A DNA stretch of 64,000 nucleotides, taken from contig JAQUVX010000006.1 of assembly GCA_028693165.1 (NCBI GenBank), forward strand, positions 1 through 64,000, read 5' to 3'. The notes under the pieces are model-generated. The model saw only the letters and a program-made list of their open reading frames with translations, was not told the origin of the DNA and ran no database searches. The stretch's first letter is position 1, and every line of letters starts with the position of its first letter. Both the position numbers and the translations under genes were made by a program. Origin of the DNA: Lachnospiraceae bacterium (GTDB lineage Bacteria > Bacillota > Clostridia > Lachnospirales > Lachnospiraceae). Shown piece by piece: positions 1 through 7,913 of this stretch.

Positions 1-210
1 TTGTTCGTTTGTGTCCCGGTTTCAAAATCAACTATGCTAGCTAATTATTAAACCGTTCTACTGTTGTTTGGTTTGTTTTTTGTTCTGAAATCTCTTTCAA
101 AGATGTCTTAACCATAAGACTCTTTTTCATTAGAATTTTCAGGGTTTTAAACACTGTTCAATCTTCTATTTTCAAGGTTCGCTTTGTTGCTTCCGTTTTC
201 GGCGACAACC
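1..210 (-). other. probable rRNA operon leader (16S gene beyond left edge)
   Basis: This AT-rich stretch has no open frame and lies downstream, on the minus strand, of two near-consensus promoters. On the minus strand it carries CTTTGAAAGAGATTTC and CCTTGAAAATAGAAG, which resemble the boxA and processing-stem sequences of clostridial pre-16S leaders. Tandem promoters with A-tracts upstream are typical of rRNA operons. No part of mature 16S is visible, so the assignment is an inference; another highly expressed stable RNA is possible. Confidence 0.5.
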
Positions 211-215
211 CGTTT

Positions 216-244
216 AGTATATCACTCTGTGTCGTCTTTGTCAA
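216..244 (-). promoter_or_regulatory. strong sigma-A promoter P2 (rRNA-type)
   Basis: On the minus strand TTGACA (239-244) and TATACT (216-221) are separated by exactly 17 bp. The sequence just upstream is an A-rich tract, AAAAAGATGAAAAAGTTG, like an UP element. The -35 region and A-tract are a near copy of those of P1, 84 bp upstream. Confidence 0.8.
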
Positions 245-299
245 CAACTTTTTCATCTTTTTTTCAAGATGTTTGCCCCGGTTTTACGGGGCGAGATTT

Positions 300-328
300 A
301 TAATACCAAACGGGGATACAAAAGTCAA
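300..328 (-). promoter_or_regulatory. strong sigma-A promoter P1 (rRNA-type)
   Basis: On the minus strand TTGACT (323-328) and TATTAT (300-305) are 17 bp apart, with the A-rich AAAAAGTGAAAAAGTTG upstream. The -35 is only about 22 bp from the trpF stop codon, so no trp terminator fits between the trp operon and this promoter. Confidence 0.75.
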
Positions 329-350
329 CAACTTTTTCACTTTTTACCCA

Positions 351-971
351 TTATTTTTCTTTTTGCGCCCCGCGCACGTTTCGAATCATCTTCTCGATCT
401 TTTGTGGATCCTTTTTTCCGCCGGTCTCCACACCGCTGCTCACGTCAATTCCGAAGGGGGCAAATCGTTGGATGGCATCGGCTGCATTGTCCGGATTCAT
501 CCCGCCTGCAAGAAACCACAGCTTTGTGATCTGACCGGCCCGCAGGATCAGATCGTGGTCAAATGCATTGCCCGTTCCTCCCGCCCCAGCATCCAGAAGA
601 AGGAAATCCACATCGCTCTCCTGCCACAGCTCAAGACTATGCCCCGATTCCATGCGGACGGCCTTGATGATCGGACAGTTCAGCCTGCTGCGCAGGGCAT
701 TCACCTGCTGCGGGGTCTCATGACCATGAAGCTGTACGATCCGTATCGTGTGTCTCTCCACCAACCGGCAGATCCGCTCCTCGTCCTCGTCCACGAACAC
801 CCCCACCGGGCAGATATTGGGGTGAAGCAGATTCTTTAAATATGCCGCCTGCTCTTCCCCCACCTGCCGCCTGCTTTTTGCAAACACAAAGCCGATATAA
901 TCCGGCTTCAGACGATTCACGGCTTCGATATCCTCCGGTCTGGTCAGACCGCAGATTTTGATCTTTGTCAT
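351..971 (-). CDS. trpF: phosphoribosylanthranilate isomerase TrpF
   Basis: TrpF isomerises N-(5-phosphoribosyl)anthranilate to CdRP in cytoplasmic tryptophan synthesis. The 206-aa (beta/alpha)8 protein has the usual family length and starts with KICGLTRPED, which holds the catalytic Cys7. VQLHGHE, LLLDAGAGGTG (catalytic Asp and phosphate loop), LAGGMNPDN and DVSSGVE follow in family order. Its ATG overlaps the trpC stop by 4 bp, so it is translationally coupled as the last gene of trpEGDCF. trpB and trpA, which often follow, are not present: the next thing downstream is the rRNA-type promoter pair. Confidence 0.95.
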   Translation of the reverse strand: MTKIKICGLTRPEDIEAVNRLKPDYIGFVFAKSRRQVGEEQAAYLKNLLHPNICPVGVFVDEDEERICRLVERHTIRIVQLHGHETPQQVNALRSRLNCPIIKAVRMESGHSLELWQESDVDFLLLDAGAGGTGNAFDHDLILRAGQITKLWFLAGGMNPDNAADAIQRFAPFGIDVSSGVETGGKKDPQKIEKMIRNVRGAQKEK

Positions 972-1759
972 ACCTGTCCTCTCAATCGTTCCAGCATGCC
1001 GCGTTTATCGCTGCTTCGCATCAGCGTCTCGCCGATCAGCACCGCATCGGTGCCATTTTCATAGAGCTGCCGGGTGTCTACCGGTCCCTTGATTCCGCTC
1101 TCGGACACGAAAATAATGTTCGGCGGAACCATGCCGCGCAGGCGGATGGAATTGTTCACATCTACCTGAAAAGTTTTCAGATCACGATTATTGACCCCGA
1201 TGATCTGTGCCCCCACGCGAAGCGCCCGCTCCACCTCACGGGCATCGTGGGCCTCCACCAGCGCCGACAGCCCCAGCTCGTTGGCCTGTGCCTGATATTC
1301 CTCCAGCTCTCCGTCCTCCAAAATCGCGCAGATCAGAAGGATTGCCGACGCGCCGAGTACCTTCGCCTGATCGATCATATACGGGTCAATCGTGAAATCC
1401 TTTCGAATGATCGGGATCTGCACCTGCTGCGCGATCTCCTGCAGATAGCGGTCACTTCCCTGAAAATAAAACGGTTCCGTCAGAACAGAGATCGCCGATG
1501 CCCCAGCCTCCTCATATTCGCGCGCAATCTGGCAATAGGGAAATGTGTGAGCAATCACCCCTTTTGAGGGCGACGCCTTTTTCACCTCGCAGATAAAGGA
1601 CAGTCCCGGCTGCCGCAAAGCCTTCGCAAACGGAAACTCCGCTCTGTCTCCGGCCTTTGCTGCCTCCTGCGCCATCCGCCGCACATTTTCTGCCGGAATG
1701 CGCTGTTTTTCCGCCTGAATCCGTTCCCGGGTTCTCGCCGCAATCTCATCCAGAATCAT
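968..1759 (-). CDS. trpC: indole-3-glycerol phosphate synthase TrpC
   Basis: TrpC closes the ring of CdRP to indole-3-glycerol phosphate with loss of CO2. The 263-aa TIM-barrel carries the family motifs in order: [11 protein letters not shown] (catalytic Lys), [46 protein letters not shown] and AVLIGETLM. Length is normal and the protein is a stand-alone enzyme, not fused to TrpF as in enteric bacteria. It overlaps trpD and trpF by 4 bp each (ATGA type), showing tight coupling within the T-box-controlled operon. Confidence 0.96.
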   Translation of the reverse strand: MILDEIAARTRERIQAEKQRIPAENVRRMAQEAAKAGDRAEFPFAKALRQPGLSFICEVKKASPSKGVIAHTFPYCQIAREYEEAGASAISVLTEPFYFQGSDRYLQEIAQQVQIPIIRKDFTIDPYMIDQAKVLGASAILLICAILEDGELEEYQAQANELGLSALVEAHDAREVERALRVGAQIIGVNNRDLKTFQVDVNNSIRLRGMVPPNIIFVSESGIKGPVDTRQLYENGTDAVLIGETLMRSSDKRGMLERLRGQV

Positions 1760-2775
1760 AATGTTTCCTCCGCGTTGGAATATCGGATAAACTGTTCCAG
1801 CTGCTGCTTTGCCCGGCCGCTGTCAAGAATTTCTTTTGCCAGATCAATACCGGCCTGAATGGAATCCGCTTTGCCTGCCATGTAGATGGCGGCGCCGGCA
1901 TTGATCAGGACTGCGTCCCGCTTCGGGCCTGGCTCTCCGTCCAGAATTTCGCGCGTGATCTGTGCGTTTTCTTCTGGAGTTCCGCCCACCAGATCTTCTT
2001 TGCTGCAGCGGGTAAATCCAAACTGCTCCGGTGTGACCTCATAGCACGTATACTGCCCGTCCTTCACCTCACAGATCTTCGTCGGAGCACTCATGGAAAT
2101 CTCGTCGAGCCCGTCAGTCCCGTACACAACCAGCGCGCGTTTAACACCGAGGTTGGTTAATACTCTCGCCAACGGCTCCACCAGCATCTCATCGTACACG
2201 CCCATCAGCTCCATATTGGCTCCGGCCGGATTCGCCAGCGGCCCAAGGATATTAAAAATAGTCCGAATTCCCAGTTCTTTTCTGACCGGTGCCACATACT
2301 TCATCGCGATATGATAATTCTGTGCAAATAAAAAGCAGATGCCGATCTTTTTCAAAAGCTCCGTGCTGACTTCCGGTTTTACCGTGATGTTGACCCCCAG
2401 CGCTTCGAGCACATCGGCTGCCCCGCATTTGCTGGAAGCCGCGCGGTTGCCATGCTTTGCCACCGGAATTCCCGCCGCCGAGATGACGAGCGCGGAGGTC
2501 GTGGATATATTGAAGGAATTGGAGCCGTCGCCGCCGGTTCCCACGATTTCGAGCACATCCATATCGTGCAGCAGTCTCACGCAGTGGCCGCGCATCCCGG
2601 CTGCCGAAGCGGTGATCTCCTCCACGGTCTCACCCTTCATGCTGAGTGCGGTCAGATAAGCGCTCATCTGCACTGCGCTGGCCTGGCCCTCCATAATTTC
2701 ATTCATGGCCGTCTCCGCTTCCTCATAAGTCAGATTCTCTTTGCGAAATACTTTTAAAATGGATTCCTTAATCAT
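1756..2775 (-). CDS. trpD: anthranilate phosphoribosyltransferase TrpD
   Basis: TrpD transfers phosphoribose from PRPP to anthranilate. The 339-aa protein has the PRPP/Mg loop [15 protein letters not shown] near residue 82, the anthranilate-binding [21 protein letters not shown] region and ILGPLANPA. Length matches the stand-alone enzyme. The gene lies 21 bp after trpG and overlaps trpC by 4 bp. Nothing unusual is visible. Confidence 0.96.
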   Translation of the reverse strand: MIKESILKVFRKENLTYEEAETAMNEIMEGQASAVQMSAYLTALSMKGETVEEITASAAGMRGHCVRLLHDMDVLEIVGTGGDGSNSFNISTTSALVISAAGIPVAKHGNRAASSKCGAADVLEALGVNITVKPEVSTELLKKIGICFLFAQNYHIAMKYVAPVRKELGIRTIFNILGPLANPAGANMELMGVYDEMLVEPLARVLTNLGVKRALVVYGTDGLDEISMSAPTKICEVKDGQYTCYEVTPEQFGFTRCSKEDLVGGTPEENAQITREILDGEPGPKRDAVLINAGAAIYMAGKADSIQAGIDLAKEILDSGRAKQQLEQFIRYSNAEETL

Positions 2776-2796
2776 GCCGTTGTCCTCATCTTTCTA

Positions 2797-3375
2797 CTAT
2801 TTTATCGTAATATTTTTCAGGAAATTTTCTACAATCTGTCTGCCGTCCGGGGTCAGGATCGATTCCGGATGGAACTGCACGCCGCACACCGGATACGTCT
2901 CATGCTCCACTGCCATGATCTCGCCGTCCGCGGTCAGCGCCGTGACCTTCAGGTCCTTTGGCATCGTCTCCGGCACCGCCGCCAGAGAATGATAACGTCC
3001 GACGGTAATCGGCGACTGCATTCCCGCAAACAACCCGCTGTCCGGTTCCATCCGAATCTCGGAAACCTTTCCGTGCATCAGTTGTTTCGCATAGGAAACT
3101 TCCGCGCCGTAAGCTTTGCAGATGGACTGGTGTCCCAGACAGACACCAAAGATCGGAATCTTTGGCCCCAGCTCCTGCACCACCTCGATACAGATACCGG
3201 CCTGTTCCGGGCGTCCCGGTCCCGGCGACAGGATGATGGCTTCCGGCTGCATCGCCTCCAGTTCCTGCACCGTGATCTTGTCATTTCGAATCACTCGGAT
3301 ATCCGGCCGGATACTTCCGATCAGCTGGTACAGGTTATAAGAAAAACTGTCATAATTATCAATCAGTACAATCAT
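2797..3375 (-). CDS. trpG: anthranilate synthase glutamine amidotransferase subunit TrpG
   Basis: TrpG is the glutaminase subunit that supplies ammonia to TrpE; in many bacteria the same protein also serves PabB. The 192-aa class I amidotransferase begins [14 protein letters not shown], has SPGPGRPEQAG for glutamine binding, the nucleophile Cys79 in GVCLGHQ, and a FHPES triad motif near the end. An open frame extends 55 codons further upstream inside trpE, but the start at 3375 has AGGAGG 9-10 bp upstream and overlaps the trpE stop as ATGA, so this start is chosen. Confidence 0.95.
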   Translation of the reverse strand: MIVLIDNYDSFSYNLYQLIGSIRPDIRVIRNDKITVQELEAMQPEAIILSPGPGRPEQAGICIEVVQELGPKIPIFGVCLGHQSICKAYGAEVSYAKQLMHGKVSEIRMEPDSGLFAGMQSPITVGRYHSLAAVPETMPKDLKVTALTADGEIMAVEHETYPVCGVQFHPESILTPDGRQIVENFLKNITIK

Positions 3376-4841
3376 CGTTCCATTCCCTCCTGTGCGGTCT
3401 TCACTGCGAGTATCACGGCCTTTGCCTTGTTTAAGCACTCCTCGTACTCGGTCTCCGGCACGCTGTCCGCCACGATGCCCGCCCCGGATCTGGCATAAAT
3501 CTTTCCTTTTTTCGCGTAGGCGATGCGGATGGCGATACACACATCCAGGTTGCCGGAAAAATCCAGATAACCGATCGCACCGCCGTAGATGCCTCTTCGT
3601 CCGCCTTCCAGCTCATGGATAATCTCGCAGGCGCGGAGCTTCGGTGCCCCGGAAAGTGTGCCTGCCGGAAGGATTGCATCCACCGCGTCGACACCGTCAC
3701 ATTCCGGGCGGATTTGTCCGCTCACGGTAGAACCGATGTGCATGACGTGAGAATAACGCTCGATCGCCATATATTTTTCCACGTTAACACTCCCGATCTG
3801 ACTGATTTTTCCGATGTCATTTCTTCCAAGATCGACCAGCATATTATGTTCGGCCCGCTCCTTCTCATCCTCCAGAAGCTCCTTCTCCAGCGCCTCATCC
3901 TCCGCAGCGGTCAGCCCGCGTGGTCTCGTGCCCGCCAGTGGGTAGGTGAAGAGCTTTCCGTCCTCCAGCTTTACCAGCGTCTCCGGCGATGCCCCCGCGA
4001 TCTCAATATCGTCACTGGAAAAATAAAACATATAGGGCGATGGATTCGATGTCCGCAGCACCCGGTAAACATCCAGAAGGCTTCCCTCCATGTCTGCCTC
4101 CAGCTGATTGGAGAGGACCACCTGGAAAATATCTCCCTCGCGGATGTATTGTTTTCCTTTTTCCACCATCTCACAGTAGGCTTCCTTTGAAAATACCGGG
4201 TGAAAATCACTTTTCAGCTTCAGCGGCTGCACCGGAGCCGGTGACTCATGATGAAGCAGATATACCAGTTTTTCCAGTTCCAACTGCGCCTTATGGTATT
4301 CCTCTTCCGGTGCATCCGTCTTCATATTGACGATCAAAATGATCTTTTGCCGGAAATGGTCAAACGCAATCACCTTGTCAAACAACATCAGATCTACATC
4401 CTGAAAGGAATCCGCATCTGCCTTTCCAAGATCCAGGGACGGCTCCGCATATTTGATATAATCGTAGGAAAAATACCCCACAAGACCACCGGTGAAGGTT
4501 GGCAGCTCCGGCAGCCGCGGGCTCCGGTTCTCTTTGAGAATCTGACGAATCGCCTCGCCCGGATGCTCGACCTTCTGTTCTATGGTGGAACCGCTCTTGA
4601 TGCGGAGACTGCCATCGGTGCAGGTCAGCTCCAATACCGGGTCAAAACCAAGGAAGGTGTAACGCCCCCATCGCTTGGACTCCTCGACACTCTCCAGTAG
4701 ATAACAGTGCCGGCTCACTTTTTTCAGAATCCGCAGCACCTCGATCGGGGTGCGGATATCCGCATAAATTTCTCTTGCCAGCGGGATGCGTCCGTAGCCG
4801 CCTTCCGCAATCAGTGCCTGTACCTGGTCCATTGTCATCAT
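3372..4841 (-). CDS. trpE: anthranilate synthase component I TrpE
   Basis: TrpE converts chorismate and ammonia to anthranilate, the committed step to tryptophan. The 489-aa protein has the feedback motif LLES (residues 48-51) that binds tryptophan in this family, and the chorismate-binding domain motifs [40 protein letters not shown] and [11 protein letters not shown]. The LLES element and the partner trpG favour TrpE over PabB. The start has AGGAGG 9 bp upstream. It is the first gene after the Trp T-box leader. Confidence 0.96.
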   Translation of the reverse strand: MMTMDQVQALIAEGGYGRIPLAREIYADIRTPIEVLRILKKVSRHCYLLESVEESKRWGRYTFLGFDPVLELTCTDGSLRIKSGSTIEQKVEHPGEAIRQILKENRSPRLPELPTFTGGLVGYFSYDYIKYAEPSLDLGKADADSFQDVDLMLFDKVIAFDHFRQKIILIVNMKTDAPEEEYHKAQLELEKLVYLLHHESPAPVQPLKLKSDFHPVFSKEAYCEMVEKGKQYIREGDIFQVVLSNQLEADMEGSLLDVYRVLRTSNPSPYMFYFSSDDIEIAGASPETLVKLEDGKLFTYPLAGTRPRGLTAAEDEALEKELLEDEKERAEHNMLVDLGRNDIGKISQIGSVNVEKYMAIERYSHVMHIGSTVSGQIRPECDGVDAVDAILPAGTLSGAPKLRACEIIHELEGGRRGIYGGAIGYLDFSGNLDVCIAIRIAYAKKGKIYARSGAGIVADSVPETEYEECLNKAKAVILAVKTAQEGMER

Positions 4842-4871
4842 CGCTCTATTCCTCCTGTTTTTATATTTCCA

Positions 4872-5180
4872 TACAAAAAAGCCCGTCCCAGACAGACCAT
4901 ATCTAACATATAGTCTGTCAAGGACGGGCTAAACTTTTCCCGCGGTGCCACCTTGATTCACGTGCCGGAAGCATACTGCATAAACTCCGGCTTCCGTGCG
5001 CTTAACGGAATACCAACATATCCCCGGCATCTGACGTGTGCCTCACGTCGCAGAATACTTGGTCTCATATTTAAGACCTTTGACTGCGCCCTCTGCGGTC
5101 CATTTAACAAGCTGCGTTCTGATGGTTCTCAGCCTCCCATCTCTCTGTAAGTGCACGATTTGTTTTTATCTCCGCTTCAT
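4872..5180 (-). promoter_or_regulatory. tryptophan T-box leader riboswitch
   Basis: The leader carries the T-box core AAGGTGGCACCGCG (4941-4954 on the complement), whose GGTG pairs with the NCCA end of uncharged tRNA. Stem I includes ACAGAGAGATGGGAGGCTGAGAACCAT, with the AG-bulge region. The specifier loop reads TTAAATGGACCGC, giving TGG (Trp) at 5100-5102 followed by the usual ACC. The element ends in an intrinsic terminator, so uncharged tRNA-Trp should promote read-through into trpE. Confidence 0.92.
4875..4930 (-). terminator. T-box-controlled intrinsic terminator of the trp leader
   Basis: The minus strand forms a long stem, AGCCCGTCC-TTGACAGAC pairing with GTCTGTC-TGGGACGGGCT, followed directly by TTTTTT. 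The 5' arm starts just after the T-box sequence, the arrangement expected for mutually exclusive terminator and antiterminator structures. Confidence 0.9.
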
Positions 5181-5209
5181 CGGTTTCAATTAATATAGAA
5201 TTATATTTT

Positions 5210-5238
5210 ATAATAATGACATTCTTCTGATTTGTCAA
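5210..5238 (-). promoter_or_regulatory. trp operon promoter
   Basis: TTGACA (5233-5238) and TATTAT (5210-5215) lie 17 bp apart on the minus strand, about 30 bp upstream of T-box stem I. The predicted leader RNA is about 360 nt. Confidence 0.8.
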
Positions 5239-5260
5239 TCTCTTTTTCAGAAACTTTACT

Positions 5261-6988
5261 TTAAATTTCCGCGTTGCCGGCCAGTTCGTTTTCCGCCTGA
5301 TGTTCCGGCCGCGCTGCTTCCAGTGTAAACCAGAACTCCACGCCATCCTCCCGGTTGCATACCCCGCAAGTCTGATGATGCGCATCCATGATCGCCCTGA
5401 CGATCGACAGACCGATGCCGCTTCCGCCGTAAGCCCGCGTCCGCGCCTTGTCCACCTTATAAAACTTCGTCCACAGATTCGGCAGATCCTCTTCCGGGAT
5501 CGGACTTCCCGTATTGAAGATATGCACGGTAACTTTGTTCTCCCGCTGATCGGCCCAGATCTGAATCCTCCGCTCTCCGTCCAGATGATTCATGGCGTTG
5601 GTCAGATAATTGGTCACGACCTCCTCGATCTTGAATTCGTCACCGGTCACAAAAAGCTCCTCCGGCACTTCCAGCTTCACATTGGCCTCTTTCTGCTGCA
5701 TGAGAATGGAGGCGGAATTGACCAGCTCGCGGATCAGCTCCGCAACATCAAATGTTTCCAGAACCGGCGTATCATTGCCAAATTCCAGCGCCGTCAGCGT
5801 CAGGAGCTGCTTTACCATCTTGTTCATCTTGTTGGCTTCATCCATGATGACCTCACAATAATAATCGCGGCTCTCCTCGTCCTCGCACATCCCCTCGGTC
5901 AGCCCCTCCGCATACCCCTGAATCAGGGCGATCGGAGTCTTCAATTCGTGGGATACGTTGGCGATAAATTCCTTTCTCATCTCATCGATCTGGATCTTCT
6001 CCTCGATGTCGTGCTGAAGCTGCCTGTTCGCCTCCTGCAGGGCGCCGATCGTATCCTTCAGCGTAGTCGAGAGCACATTCATGCTTCGGCCCAGATCCCC
6101 GATCTCATCCTGCGCATCATCTTCGTAGGCCACGTCAAAATTCAGATTGGACATTTCCTTGGACACATCTGCCAGCTTCATCAGCGGTTTCGTCACCCGG
6201 TTCGTCGCAAAATACATCAGGACACCTCCAAGAACCAGGGCAATCAAGCCCACATAGGTGGTGAACCGGTTGGACAATGCTACGCTGTCGCGGATGCTCG
6301 CCAACGGCATGGACATGATAAACAGGGTACTGTTATCTGAGAAAAATCCCCAGCTCTCCATATAGATGGAATTCGTACGGAAATCATAGTTGGTTTCCAC
6401 CACGTAATTCTTGTGCTTCTTCATCGTCGTGGCACGGTTTTCTCCCTTGCCAAGCACATAGCGCTGTACCTTCTGCGCCAGAAAATCGCTCTCCCGGCCG
6501 GAGCTTAAGAGCGCACTTCCGGTATTGCTGTCAATCAATACCGTGGTAATATTATTCTTCTCCCCGTATGAGCGGATCGCGCCCAACAGTGTATTGTCCT
6601 GCTCCGGGTCCGGAGTCTGATCCGACCGTCTGCGGGGTTTCGGAAGATTCCCGGAATCATCGGGCTTCTCTGCATCGTCATCGGCTGCGTCGTTTCCCGG
6701 CTCGTCATCTTTTCTCGATGCCTCTCCCCAAAGCGCCCACTCCCTGGCCGCCTCTTTCTGGATCAGATCACCAATATTTTCTCCGGCATTGACCTTCTCC
6801 ATGATGACGGCGTTGATATTGGTATAGGCATCCTCCATCACGCCAAGACGCTGGTTCAGATAATACGGTTCCAGCCACCAGTTGTTGACCACCCAGATTG
6901 CAAACAGCATCACGGCCATCAGGCCGATAAAAATCGCCATGATCCGGTATCGGATGGAATGCCTTTGATTTCTTTTATTCCGTTTCAT
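5261..6988 (-). CDS. membrane sensor histidine kinase
   Basis: This is the sensor of a two-component pair with the regulator upstream. The 575-aa protein has a first membrane segment at about 15-35, an extracytoplasmic domain of about 200 residues, a second membrane segment at about 243-262, a HAMP linker (263-315), a HisKA domain with phospho-acceptor His347 in NVSHELKTP, and an HATPase domain with NYLTNAMNH (N box) and YGGSGIGLSIV (G2 box). The sensor domain contains an Asp/Pro-rich low-complexity insert (about 92-132). The stimulus cannot be read from the sequence. Domain order resembles the WalK/PhoR group but lacks a PAS domain. Confidence 0.93.
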   Translation of the reverse strand: MKRNKRNQRHSIRYRIMAIFIGLMAVMLFAIWVVNNWWLEPYYLNQRLGVMEDAYTNINAVIMEKVNAGENIGDLIQKEAAREWALWGEASRKDDEPGNDAADDDAEKPDDSGNLPKPRRRSDQTPDPEQDNTLLGAIRSYGEKNNITTVLIDSNTGSALLSSGRESDFLAQKVQRYVLGKGENRATTMKKHKNYVVETNYDFRTNSIYMESWGFFSDNSTLFIMSMPLASIRDSVALSNRFTTYVGLIALVLGGVLMYFATNRVTKPLMKLADVSKEMSNLNFDVAYEDDAQDEIGDLGRSMNVLSTTLKDTIGALQEANRQLQHDIEEKIQIDEMRKEFIANVSHELKTPIALIQGYAEGLTEGMCEDEESRDYYCEVIMDEANKMNKMVKQLLTLTALEFGNDTPVLETFDVAELIRELVNSASILMQQKEANVKLEVPEELFVTGDEFKIEEVVTNYLTNAMNHLDGERRIQIWADQRENKVTVHIFNTGSPIPEEDLPNLWTKFYKVDKARTRAYGGSGIGLSIVRAIMDAHHQTCGVCNREDGVEFWFTLEAARPEHQAENELAGNAEI

Positions 6989-7004
6989 TAGCCAAACCTC
7001 TTTC

Positions 7005-7679
7005 TCAGCTCACCTCGAACTTATAGCCCATACCCCAGATGGTCTTGATATAATCGCCCTTCTCCCCCATCTTGCTCCGCAGCTTTTTCACGTGGGTATC
7101 GATGGTGCGGGCATCGCCAAAATAATCATAATTCCACACATTATTGAGAATCTTCTCGCGGGACAGGGCCAGGCCCTGATTCTCCACGAAATAGGTGAGA
7201 AGTTCAAATTCCTTGTAGCTTAAATCGATATTGCTCCCGTCAATGCTGACCTGGTGGGCTGCCTTATCAATGGAAATTCCGCCGACCTCAAAAGCATCCG
7301 ACACGGTGGTATTGGTCCGGCGCAGTATCGCTTCCACGCGCGCCACCAGAATCTTCGGGCTGAACGGTTTGGAAATATATTCATCCACGCCCAGTTTGAA
7401 GCCCTGCAGTTCATCCCGCTCCTCCGCCCTGGCCGTCAGCATGATGATCGGCACCTTGGAATACTGGCGAATCGTCTTGCAGACCTCCCAGCCATCCATC
7501 TTCGGCATCATGACATCCAGAATGATCAGAGCGATATCCTTCTGCTGAAAGAACAGATCCACGGCCTGTTCGCCGTTCTCCGCCTCCACCACCTGGAATC
7601 CCTTGACCATCAGGAAGTCCTTTACCAGTTTCCGCATTCTGGCCTCATCATCTACCACAAGCACTTTCAATGTCTCCAT
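7005..7679 (-). CDS. OmpR-family response regulator
   Basis: The 224-aa protein has a receiver domain (VLVVDDEA acid pocket, phospho-acceptor Asp55 in LIILDVMMPKMDGWEV, LTARAE, and Lys in SKPFSPK) and a winged-helix DNA-binding domain (LSYKEFELLTYFVENQG to RTIDTHVKKLRSKMG). The frame opens with GTG at 7691, but that codon abuts the SD; ATG at 7679 has GAGAGGAG 11 bp upstream and is preferred. The kinase follows 16 bp downstream, so they form one operon. Confidence 0.94.
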   Translation of the reverse strand: METLKVLVVDDEARMRKLVKDFLMVKGFQVVEAENGEQAVDLFFQQKDIALIILDVMMPKMDGWEVCKTIRQYSKVPIIMLTARAEERDELQGFKLGVDEYISKPFSPKILVARVEAILRRTNTTVSDAFEVGGISIDKAAHQVSIDGSNIDLSYKEFELLTYFVENQGLALSREKILNNVWNYDYFGDARTIDTHVKKLRSKMGEKGDYIKTIWGMGYKFEVS

Positions 7680-7719
7680 CGTCTGCACCACTCCTCTCTG
7701 TCCTCGCTGTCTTTGCTTT

Positions 7720-7769
7720 ATTGTAGCAGATTGCTGACAGGTTTGCTACTTTTTCACAGAGATTTCACA
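7720..7769 (-). promoter_or_regulatory. promoter of the two-component operon with direct repeats
   Basis: TACAAT (7720-7725) has only a weak -35, TAGCAA (7743-7748), 17 bp upstream. Immediately upstream of that -35 is a direct repeat TGTGAAA-N4-TGTGAAA (7752-7758 and 7763-7769) with an 11-bp period, the geometry of an OmpR-family binding site. Autoactivation is an inference from this layout. Confidence 0.5.
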
Positions 7770-7827
7770 GTTCGTTCTTGCATCCTTCACGCATTTTGAG
7801 ATCATAGGACGTAATTTCGTATAATAC

Positions 7828-7867
7828 AAAAAGCGCGGGGTCACCACATTCCATAGCGCCCCCGCGC
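7828..7867 (-). terminator. intrinsic terminator after aspS
   Basis: On the minus strand GCGCGGGGGCGC pairs with GACCCCGCGC and is followed by TTTTTG. It lies about 47 bp after the aspS stop and closes the relA-hemZ-hisS-aspS side of the map. Confidence 0.85.
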
Positions 7868-7913
7868 ATTCATCACAACGCACTGCTGTCACAACACAAC
7901 CTAATCTCAATTC

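Noticed and set aside
3376-3540. N-terminal extension of TrpG
   Set aside because: It lies inside trpE, and the internal ATG has a strong SD and the family start.
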